Assembly (NCBI GenBank): GCA_902491415.1
Contig: CABUHP010000108.1
Coordinates: 1 to 6,191, forward strand
Direction: 5' to 3'
DNA length: 6,191 nucleotides
Origin: an uncultured Collinsella sp.
GTDB lineage: Bacteria > Actinomycetota > Coriobacteriia > Coriobacteriales > Coriobacteriaceae
The notes under the pieces are model-generated. The model saw nothing but the letters and a program-made list of their open reading frames with translations. It did not search any database and was not told the origin of the DNA. This document shows, piece after piece, positions 1 through 5,995 of this stretch. Numbering within the stretch: position 1 is the first letter of the stretch; each line of letters starts with the position of its first letter. The translations under genes and the position numbers were made by a program.

Positions 1-2693
1 AGGTCTACTACGTGCTCCATGACGTCGCGGACCATGGCGGTGAGGCGCTCGACTTCGTCGACGGGGCACTCAAAGTCCAGTTCGTCGTGTACCTGCAGAA
101 TCATGTGGGCGGCAAAGCCCTCTTCTTCCAAGCGGCGGCTTACGCGGGCCATCGCGATCTTGATAATGTCTGCTGCGGTTCCCTGCATGGGGTGGTTCAT
201 GGCCGTGCGCTCGCCAAAGCCGCGGAGTTGCGGGTTTTTGGCCTTGAGCTCGGGAATATGGCGTCTGCGGCCATACATGGTCTCGGCGTAGCCCGTCTGC
301 TTGGCGCGCGCCACCACGTTGTCGAGGAACGTGCGCACGCCCGGGTAGGCCTCGTAGTAGCGGTCGATCATGTCGCGTGCCTCGGCCATCGAGATATGCA
401 GCGACTGCGACAGGCCGTAGGCCTGCTGGCCATACACGATGCCAAAGTTCACGGCCTTGGCGCGACTGCGCAGGTCGGGCGTTACCTCGGACACCGGCAC
501 ACCAAACACGCGCGCCGCCGTCTCGGCATGGAAGTCCTCGCCCTCGTTAAAGGCGCGCACCAAGTGCTCGTCACCCGAGAGATGTGCCAGCAGACGCAGC
601 TCGATCTGCGAGTAGTCCACCGCCAAAAAGACGCTTCCCTCGCCTGCCGAAAACGCCGTCTTGACGGTACGACCCAGCTCCGAGCGCGTCGGGATGTTCT
701 GCAGGTTCGGGTCGCTCGAGGACAGACGCCCCGTCGCGGTGATGGTCTGGTTGTACGTGGTGTGCACACGACCGTCACCACGGCGCAGCGGGCCCAGCGT
801 GTCCAGATAGGTGGACTTGATTTTGGACTTCTCACGCCAGTCCAAAATCAGGCGCACGATTTCGTGGTCACGCGCAAGGTCGCTCAGCACCTTGGCGTTG
901 GTCGAATAATAGCCGCGCTTAGTCTTCTTGAGGCCCTTGGTCGGAAGCCCCATCACATCAAAGAGCACGTGCGACAGCTGCATGGGACTGCCGATGTTAA
1001 AGGTCTCGTCACCCGCCAGGTCGCGAATACTGCGCTCAACCTCGGTAATCTGGGTCGCCAGGCCCTCGGACAGGCTGCGCAGCCGATCGGGATCCACGAG
1101 CATGCCCGCGCGCTCCATCTTGGCAAGCACCGGCACAAGCGGCATCTCGATACCGTCGAACACGTTGGCGGCGTTCTCACGGGCCATGCGATCGCGCAGC
1201 GGTGCGACCAGCGCCAGCGTCAAGGCCGCCGTGCGAGCGGCGGGCGCCGGAGCGTCCTCACCGGCATCCTCTGCACCGCGCGCCGCAGGCAGCGCCATCC
1301 GCAGATACGTATCGGCAAGATATGCCTCATCGAACTCGGAGCGGTCGGAGTCCAACAGGTAGGCGGCAACCACGGTATCGAAGATGCGTGTGGAATCAGC
1401 GGACAGCGGATCCATGAGCTCGGGCTCAGAAGAATCGATGGGCGAAAGCTCGTGCAACAGCACCTTCATATCCGGGCTCGCCACGCGACCCTCCATAAAC
1501 AGACGCGCGAGCACGCCAGCAATCACGCCGTGGACGAAGTTGAAGCCCTCAACCTCAGCCGCCGCGCAGCTGTCGCCCTCCTCGAGCGCGAAGAGGCCCT
1601 TGGACGTCGCCAACCACAGCGTGCGCGTCAGTCCAAAGAGCGCGCCCTCTTCCTTATCATCGTCCACCACGGCGGCGACCCACTCGCCCGCCTCGATCGC
1701 ACGCGAAACCTCGGACGCCACGTCAGCAAGCGCCTCGGCATCGCCGGCAGCGGTGCGCTCAATCGTGGGCATCTCAAACGTTCTAGCAGCGGCAGCAGCC
1801 CCGCCCTCGCCGCCGATCAGCGCCAAGAAACGGTTCTGCATGGCGGTGATACCAAGCGTACCCAGCGCCGCGGACACTTCGTCGGCAGAAAACGCCGGGA
1901 AGGACGTCGCCTCAAAGTCGAGCTCGACGGGCGCATCGGTGCGAATTGTCGCAACCTTGCGGCTCAGTAGTGCGTCATCGATGTGTGCACGCAGGTTCTC
2001 GCCCATCTTGCCCTTGACCTCGTCGGCATGCGCGATGACCTCGTCCAAGCTGCCGTACTGTGCGATGAGCGCGCTTGCCTTTTTGGGGCCGATGCCCGGT
2101 ACGCCGGGTATGTTGTCCGACGTATCGCCCTTCAGACCGTAAAAATCGGGCACGAGCGCCGGCGTGATGCCGTGATACAGGTCGTCCACGCTCTCGGGCG
2201 TCATAATCGCCACGTCGGACAGGCCCTTGCGGGTCGAGACCACGTTGACGTGCTCGGTCACGAGCTGATACATGTCACGGTCGCCGGTCACCAGTAGCAT
2301 GTCGCAGCCGGCCTCTTCACCCAGGCGCGCCATGGTTCCCAGGATATCGTCGCCTTCCCAGCCCTCGGACTGCAGAATCGGCACGTTGAGCGCACCGAGC
2401 AGCTCCTTAATCATAGGGAACTGCGCATGCAGATCGGGGTCCATGGGCGGGCGTTGCGCCTTATACTGCGGCAGCATCTCCATGCGCACGCGCGGTTTGC
2501 CCTTGTCAAACGCCACGACCACACCGTCGGGGTTAAAGGCATCGATCATCTTAAGAAACATGTTCAGAAAGCCAAAGATCGCGTTGGTGGGGCGACCGTC
2601 CGGCGCGTTCATGGTCGGCGGCACGGCGTGGAAGGCGCGATGCATGAGCGAGTTGCCGTCGATAACGGCAAAGGTGCGGCGCTTGTCAGACAT
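1..2693 (-). CDS. polA: DNA polymerase I, 3'-truncated by window edge
   Basis: Family A DNA polymerase, acting in the cytosol in excision repair and RNA-primer removal. 897 codons are visible and roughly 15-20 C-terminal residues lie beyond position 1; E. coli Pol I has 928. The 5'-nuclease domain (about residues 1-285) keeps its acidic metal ligands D12, D63, D115, D116, D138, D140, D190 and D193, and has the helix-hairpin-helix GVPGIGPKKA. The middle domain (about 315-500) looks like a decayed 3'-5' exonuclease: DDD at 344-346 stands where DxE is expected, and the second and third aspartate motifs are not recognisable. The polymerase domain (from about 505) has TGRLSSSDPNLQNIP, motif A AVDYSQIELR (D693), motif B R742/K746/F750 in RAKAVNFGIVYG, and motif C VHDELDFE (H869, D870). 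The ATG at 2693 gives MSDKRRTFAVIDG and is preceded by GAGGT (2701-2705) seven bases or so upstream. It diverges from the M18 gene. Confidence 0.97.
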   Translation of the reverse strand, partial: MSDKRRTFAVIDGNSLMHRAFHAVPPTMNAPDGRPTNAIFGFLNMFLKMIDAFNPDGVVVAFDKGKPRVRMEMLPQYKAQRPPMDPDLHAQFPMIKELLGALNVPILQSEGWEGDDILGTMARLGEEAGCDMLLVTGDRDMYQLVTEHVNVVSTRKGLSDVAIMTPESVDDLYHGITPALVPDFYGLKGDTSDNIPGVPGIGPKKASALIAQYGSLDEVIAHADEVKGKMGENLRAHIDDALLSRKVATIRTDAPVELDFEATSFPAFSADEVSAALGTLGITAMQNRFLALIGGEGGAAAAARTFEMPTIERTAAGDAEALADVASEVSRAIEAGEWVAAVVDDDKEEGALFGLTRTLWLATSKGLFALEEGDSCAAAEVEGFNFVHGVIAGVLARLFMEGRVASPDMKVLLHELSPIDSSEPELMDPLSADSTRIFDTVVAAYLLDSDRSEFDEAYLADTYLRMALPAARGAEDAGEDAPAPAARTAALTLALVAPLRDRMARENAANVFDGIEMPLVPVLAKMERAGMLVDPDRLRSLSEGLATQITEVERSIRDLAGDETFNIGSPMQLSHVLFDVMGLPTKGLKKTKRGYYSTNAKVLSDLARDHEIVRLILDWREKSKIKSTYLDTLGPLRRGDGRVHTTYNQTITATGRLSSSDPNLQNIPTRSELGRTVKTAFSAGEGSVFLAVDYSQIELRLLAHLSGDEHLVRAFNEGEDFHAETAARVFGVPVSEVTPDLRSRAKAVNFGIVYGQQAYGLSQSLHISMAEARDMIDRYYEAYPGVRTFLDNVVARAKQTGYAETMYGRRRHIPELKAKNPQLRGFGERTAMNHPMQGTAADIIKIAMARVSRRLEEEGFAAHMILQVHDELDFECPVDEVERLTAMVRDVMEHVVD

Positions 2694-2785
2694 ATTGAAT
2701 ACCTCGCTTTGGGCTGGGCACGGTTTGCTCACTCCAGTTTACACGCTCCCCGCCCCGCGGCCACCTCACATCAAGCTCCCCCGCC

Positions 2786-2820
2786 ACCGTGAGCCCGCGC
2801 GTGATACGATGGCTCACGGT
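2786..2820. promoter_or_regulatory. Perfect inverted repeat around an extended -10: candidate operator
   Basis: ACCGTGAGCC (2786-2795) and GGCTCACGGT (2811-2820) are exact reverse complements separated by 15 bases, with arm centres 25 bp apart. The spacer contains TGATACGAT (2802-2810), a good extended -10 for rightward transcription, and the right arm would cover the predicted start site near 2816-2818. No good -35 is visible, as is common for extended -10 promoters. A dimeric repressor binding here would block the aminopeptidase promoter. If transcription began further upstream, the same bases could form an RNA hairpin, but no T-run follows. The regulator is unknown. Confidence 0.55.
2802..2810 (+). 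promoter_or_regulatory. Putative extended -10 promoter of the M18 gene
   Basis: TGATACGAT matches the TGnTAnnAT extended -10 pattern and lies about 50 bp before the ATG at 2860. It is the only convincing -10 on this strand in the divergent intergenic region. The -35 window (about 2782-2787) is GC-rich and does not match consensus. Confidence 0.45.
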
Positions 2821-2859
2821 ACATCAACCAGCACGATCGATCCGAAAGGAGCCTGCGTC

Positions 2860-4257
2860 ATGGAGCGTCCCTGCGCATGGAAAAAGTACACGCCACAGCA
2901 AGTCGAGGAGCTCGAGGAGCTTTGCCGCGGCTATAAGCAGTTTTTGAGCGAGAACAAGACCGAGCGCCTGTGCGTCAAGACCGGCATCAAGATGGCCGAG
3001 GAGGCGGGATACGTCGACCTGGAGACCGTGATCGCCGAAGGCCGCGAGCTCAAGGCAGGCGACAAGGTGTACGCCGCCAATCACGGCAAGGACCTCATGC
3101 TCGTCAACCTGGGCAACGCCCCGCTCGAGCAGGGCTTTAACATCCTGGGCGCCCACGTGGACTCGCCGCGCCTAGACCTTAAGCAGAACCCCGCCTTCGA
3201 GGCCGGCGACATGGCCTACCTCGACACGCACTACTACGGTGGCGTCAAGAGCTACCACTGGGTGGCCTCCCCGCTCGCACTCGTGGGCGTCATCTGCAAA
3301 AAGGACGGTACCACCGTCGACATCAATATCGGCGACAAGGCGGACGACCCGGTCTTTACCATCTCCGACCTGCTGATCCATCTCTCGAGCGAGCAGATGT
3401 CTAAGCCTGCCAAAGACGCCGTCGATGCCGAGATTCTCGACGTGATCGTGGGCGGCCGCCCCGTCAAGTTCGATGAGGACGACAAGGACGCCCCCAAGGA
3501 GCCCGTCAAGCAGATGTTCCTGGATATCCTCAAGGAGCAGTACGACGTCGAGGAGGAGGACTTCCTCTCCGCCGAGATCGAGGTCGTGCCCGCCGGCCCC
3601 GCCCGCGACATGGGCCTCGACCGCTCCATGATTCTGGGCTATGGCCATGACGACCGCGTCTGTGCCTACCCCTCCATGCTTGCCCAAATCGACGTCGCCA
3701 ACGTGGAGCGCACGAGCATCACGCTCATCGTCGACAAGGAGGAGATCGGCTCCGTGGGTGCCACCGGCATGACGAGCCGCTTCTTCGAGAACACCGTCGC
3801 CGAGATCATGACGCTCGCCGGCGAGAATAGCCCGCTGGCCCTGCGCCGCGCGCTCGCCCGCAGCCGCATGCTCTCCTCCGACGTGTCCGCCGGCTTTGAC
3901 CCGGGCTATGCCGGCAAGTTCGAGACCAAGAACGCCGCCTTTATGGGTCGCGGTCTGTGCTTTAACAAGTACACGGGCAGCCGCGGCAAGGGCGGCTCCA
4001 ACGACGCCGATGCCGAGTACGTGGCCCTCGTCCGCGACATCATGGACGAGGCCGGCGTGGACTTCCAGACCTGTGAGCTCGGTCGCGTCAACGCGGGCGG
4101 CGGCGGCACCATTGCCTACATCATGGCCAAGTACGGCATGAACGTCATCGACTCCGGCGTTGCCGTCCTGTCCATGCACGCCCTGTGGGAGGTCGCCAAC
4201 AAGGCCGATATCTACGAGGCCTATCGCGGCTACAAGGCCTTCCTCGAGCGCGCCTAA
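2860..4257 (+). CDS. M18 family zinc aminopeptidase
   Basis: A 465-residue cytosolic metallopeptidase of the M18 (aspartyl aminopeptidase / aminopeptidase I) family, removing N-terminal residues from peptides with a di-zinc centre. Family enzymes assemble as large dodecamers, and many favour acidic N-terminal residues; specificity here cannot be read from sequence. Recognisable ligands and catalytic residues are H99 and D101 in AHVDSPRLD, the bridging Asp in GYGHDDRVCAY (D264/D265), the catalytic E294 with the ligand E295 in VDKEEIGS, D341 in SSDVSAG, and H440 in VLSMHALWE. All are intact, and the length fits the bacterial subgroup of about 450-470 residues. The start MERPCAWKKYT is set by AAAGGAG (2845-2851), eight bases before the ATG; the frame is open much further upstream, but those starts would overlap polA and lack a ribosome site. 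It is followed by a strong terminator-like hairpin. Confidence 0.95.
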   Translation: MERPCAWKKYTPQQVEELEELCRGYKQFLSENKTERLCVKTGIKMAEEAGYVDLETVIAEGRELKAGDKVYAANHGKDLMLVNLGNAPLEQGFNILGAHVDSPRLDLKQNPAFEAGDMAYLDTHYYGGVKSYHWVASPLALVGVICKKDGTTVDINIGDKADDPVFTISDLLIHLSSEQMSKPAKDAVDAEILDVIVGGRPVKFDEDDKDAPKEPVKQMFLDILKEQYDVEEEDFLSAEIEVVPAGPARDMGLDRSMILGYGHDDRVCAYPSMLAQIDVANVERTSITLIVDKEEIGSVGATGMTSRFFENTVAEIMTLAGENSPLALRRALARSRMLSSDVSAGFDPGYAGKFETKNAAFMGRGLCFNKYTGSRGKGGSNDADAEYVALVRDIMDEAGVDFQTCELGRVNAGGGGTIAYIMAKYGMNVIDSGVAVLSMHALWEVANKADIYEAYRGYKAFLERA

Positions 4258-4271
4258 CCAGCCCCTTCATC

Positions 4272-4343
4272 AGTTGCGGTGAAATACGGACTAAACTGGC
4301 CTATAAACGGCCAAAACAGACCGTATTCCACCGCAACTTTTTT
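4272..4343 (+). terminator. Long hairpin plus T-run after the M18 gene (repeat copy 1)
   Basis: The 18-base arms AGTTGCGGTGAAATACGG (4272-4289) and CCGTATTCCACCGCAACT (4321-4338) are complementary except at 4282/4328. Six Ts follow (4338-4343). Inside is a second small hairpin, TGGCC (4297-4301) with GGCCA (4309-4313). This fits a rho-independent terminator for the aminopeptidase gene. The arms are longer than a typical terminator and match those of the hairpin at 5212-5272, so it also belongs to a repeat family. It ends only a few bases before the yaaA ribosome site and so forms the yaaA leader if transcription enters from the left. Confidence 0.75.
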
Positions 4344-4358
4344 GGCAGAGGAGAGCCC

Positions 4359-5168
4359 ATGCTGCAGGTCATCATTTCGCCCGCCAAGCAGATGCGCGCG
4401 GCCCAAGATGCTTTTGAAGTCCTGGGCATCCCACCCTTTGTGCGCGAGACGGCTCGCCTCCACCGCGCACTGCTAGATATCGAGCGGAATGAAGGCAGCG
4501 GCGGCCTGCAGGCGCTGTGGAACGTGAGTGACAAACTGCTGGGACCTTGCCTCAACACCCTGCATGAGTTCGAGCCCATCTTGGAAAACGGCGACCTCGA
4601 CAATCCCGATATCGCCCGCAATACCTCCCCCGCCGTCATGTCCTATCACGGCATTCAATACCAGAGCATGGCACCCGAGGTGATGGATGCCGCGCAGCTC
4701 GCATGGCTGCAAGACCATCTGTGGATCCTCTCGGGCCTTTACGGATGCGTACGCCCCTTTCATGCCGTCGAACCGTATCGGCTGGAGATGGGTGCGAAGC
4801 TCGCCGTTGACGATGCCCGAGACCTCTACGCGTTTTGGAGCGACAAGCTCGCGCGGGTTATCGCCCCGGCAGGTTCAAACACCACGATCGTCAACCTCGC
4901 CAGCGTAGAGTATGCCAAAGCCGTTCTGCCCCACCTCGCGGGCGACGCCACGGCCGTCACATGCCTCTTTGGCGAGGGCATCCGCAACGGGAAGCCCATC
5001 CAACGGTCGACCGCCAGCAAAAAGGCGCGCGGCTCCATGGTGCGGTGGATGGCAGAAAACAAGCTCGAGGATGCAAGCGAACTTACCGCATTCAACATCG
5101 GCTATCGCCACGTCCCCGAGCTCTCATACCTAGGCACCCTCATGTTCATCAACGAACAGATGCTCTAG
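4359..5168 (+). CDS. yaaA: YaaA family peroxide-stress protein (DUF328)
   Basis: A 269-residue cytosolic protein that aligns over its whole length with E. coli YaaA, which limits free intracellular iron during hydrogen-peroxide stress and has been reported to bind DNA; its biochemical activity is unsettled. Family blocks visible are the N-terminal IISPAK (residues 5-10), SGLYGCVRP (125-133) running into EPYRLEMG (138-145), DLYAFW, VNLASVEY (178-185), KKARGSM (from 221), and a C-terminal LTAFNIGY. The ATG at 4359 is chosen because GAGGAG (4348-4353) lies five bases ahead and because MLQVIISPAK matches the usual N-terminus; upstream extension runs into the aminopeptidase gene. The gene sits alone between two related hairpins. 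Its promoter is unclear: it may depend on read-through from the M18 gene, or on a start inside the 100-bp gap, where TATAAA at 4302 is a weak -10. Confidence 0.95.
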   Translation: MLQVIISPAKQMRAAQDAFEVLGIPPFVRETARLHRALLDIERNEGSGGLQALWNVSDKLLGPCLNTLHEFEPILENGDLDNPDIARNTSPAVMSYHGIQYQSMAPEVMDAAQLAWLQDHLWILSGLYGCVRPFHAVEPYRLEMGAKLAVDDARDLYAFWSDKLARVIAPAGSNTTIVNLASVEYAKAVLPHLAGDATAVTCLFGEGIRNGKPIQRSTASKKARGSMVRWMAENKLEDASELTAFNIGYRHVPELSYLGTLMFINEQML

Positions 5169-5211
5169 AGCCGGCACCCAACACTGACCCGCTCAGCCTT
5201 CTCTATATAAC

Positions 5212-5276
5212 TTGCGGTGGAATAATTCCTATTTGAGCCTTTTTCGCACAATCAGGAACTATTCCACCGCAACTTT
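5212..5276 (+). terminator. Long hairpin after yaaA (repeat copy 2)
   Basis: The 19-base arms TTGCGGTGGAATAATTCCT (5212-5230) and AGGAACTATTCCACCGCAA (5254-5272) pair except at 5225/5259, with a 23-base loop, followed by CTTTTATG. It lies between the convergent yaaA and membrane-protein genes. The T-run favours rightward termination for yaaA. In the leftward direction the stem pairs slightly better, but it is followed only by GTTATATAG, so bidirectional use is possible but weaker. The outer arms match the hairpin at 4272-4338. Confidence 0.7.
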
Positions 5277-5302
5277 TATGAATTGGCTGCTAGGCTCGAC
5301 AC

Positions 5303-5824
5303 CTATTCTGCTAGACCGTCGGCCTTTGCAATCCCGTTTGTCGAACCGTCCTGATAGACAATCTTGACGTGCTCGACCTCGGACACCGCAACACCCGACG
5401 GGGGCTCCAGGCGCCATTCCGTCAGCGCGATATCCATCGTCGTGGGCACATCCCCTTGATCTTTGAGCTTCACCGTCAACGTTTTGAACGTCGCATCATA
5501 CGTCACGCGTTCGATTTCCTCACCAGGAATAGACCCACCACTCAGCTGCAACTGCACAAACTCATCGCACGGGTACCAATAATCGCCCGGAACGGCGAGC
5601 GTATTGGCATTACCGCCAGTACTCCTCACCGTCATAATCGGTAGGCTATCATCAGCCTCGAACTCCCATGCAGCGCCGCCGCGACCACCAAACGTCCAGA
5701 TACAAAAGGCAATCACCAGCACGGCAAGCACCGCAAAACCGATCGCGACAAGGCCATGGTGCGCACGGCTTTCCTCGGCCGATACATCCCATTGTGTCTC
5801 TCGATATAGATGCTTGTCTTCCAT
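5303..5824 (-). CDS. Hypothetical single-pass membrane protein
   Basis: A 173-residue protein I do not recognise. Residues 1-23 are a polar tail (MEDKHLYRETQWDVSAEESR...), residues 24-45 form one hydrophobic helix (GLVAIGFAVLAVLVIAFCIW and flanks), and about 128 residues follow. No signal-peptidase site is evident, so it is probably a membrane-anchored protein with a cytoplasmic N-terminus and an outside domain. That domain is acidic, with many alternating hydrophobic residues (ERVTYDATFKTLTVKLK near 105-121) suggesting beta strands, and one cysteine (C86) outside the helix. The start at 5824 is set by GAGGAGG (5830-5836) five bases upstream; the frame stays open to 6163, but that part overlaps the thiC riboswitch and coding start. 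It is divergent from thiC and convergent with yaaA. The function is unknown; nothing ties it to thiamine beyond proximity. Confidence 0.8.
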   Translation of the reverse strand: MEDKHLYRETQWDVSAEESRAHHGLVAIGFAVLAVLVIAFCIWTFGGRGGAAWEFEADDSLPIMTVRSTGGNANTLAVPGDYWYPCDEFVQLQLSGGSIPGEEIERVTYDATFKTLTVKLKDQGDVPTTMDIALTEWRLEPPSGVAVSEVEHVKIVYQDGSTNGIAKADGLAE

Positions 5825-5849
5825 GTTCGCCTCCTCACAGGCACGCTTG

Positions 5850-5880
5850 TTGGCCCAATCGTACCCATTCAGGCTATACT
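5850..5880 (+). promoter_or_regulatory. Putative thiC promoter
   Basis: TATACT (5875-5880) is a close -10 match, and TTGGCC (5850-5855) is a partial -35 at a long 19-base spacing. The predicted start, near 5887, falls about ten bases before the riboswitch core, as expected. It overlaps the upstream region of the minus-strand membrane-protein gene, so the two promoters are back to back. Confidence 0.45.
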
Positions 5881-5897
5881 TGAGCCCACCACATAAA

Positions 5898-5987
5898 CGG
5901 GGAGCTTGCAGGACAAGACGGCAGGCTGAGATTGGGCGCGCCCGCCCTGACCCGCAAACCTGATATGGGTAATGCCAACGAAGGGAG
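5898..5987 (+). ncRNA. TPP riboswitch (THI element) controlling thiC
   Basis: All conserved THI-box blocks are present in order: CGGGGAGC (5898-5905), GCTGAGA (5925-5931), ACCCG (5950-5954) and CCTGATATGGGTAATGCCA running to CGAAGGGA (5959-5986). P2 is CGGG with CCCG (5898-5901/5951-5954). P3 is CTTGC with GCAGG (5905-5909/5921-5925). P4 is CCT with AGG (5959-5961/5982-5984), and P5 is TGG with CCA around the TAAT loop. An extra hairpin, GGGCG/CGCCC (5934-5938/5943-5947), sits between GCTGAGA and ACCCG, a place where THI elements vary. A clear P1 closing stem is not seen. There is no terminator before the ATG, and the AAGGGAG at 5981-5987 doubles as the thiC ribosome site, so TPP binding probably blocks translation initiation. 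Confidence 0.93.
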
Positions 5988-5995
5988 CCGTGCCA

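Noticed and set aside
12..1970. A 652-codon open frame on the plus strand opposite polA
   Set aside because: It is antisense to unambiguous polA coding sequence with all polymerase motifs. The protein is low-complexity, rich in His, Arg, Gly and Ala, as expected from a high-GC antisense frame, and no ribosome site precedes it.
2736..2741. TAAACT on the minus strand as a polA -10
   Set aside because: It lies at a plausible distance from the polA start, but there is no -35 at 16-18 bases and no extended -10, so I cannot support it as a promoter.
2272..2859. N-terminal extension of the M18 gene back to 2272
   Set aside because: It would overlap polA by more than 400 bases, has no ribosome site, and the translated extension has no family resemblance. 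AAAGGAG before 2860 fixes the start.
3172..4179. A 335-codon open frame on the minus strand opposite the aminopeptidase gene
   Set aside because: Antisense shadow of a conserved M18 gene with intact zinc ligands. Its composition (mostly Gly, Ala, Val, His, Asp) is typical of a mirrored high-GC gene.
5858..5863. TACGAT on the minus strand as the -10 of the membrane-protein gene
   Set aside because: The -10 is fair and reasonably placed, but the -35 window reads GGCTCA and there is no TG extension. It is too weak to list as a feature.
5934..5947. GC-rich palindrome GGGCGCGCCC as a protein-binding site
   Set aside because: It lies inside the TPP aptamer, and its extra hairpin is explained by the variable region between GCTGAGA and ACCC.
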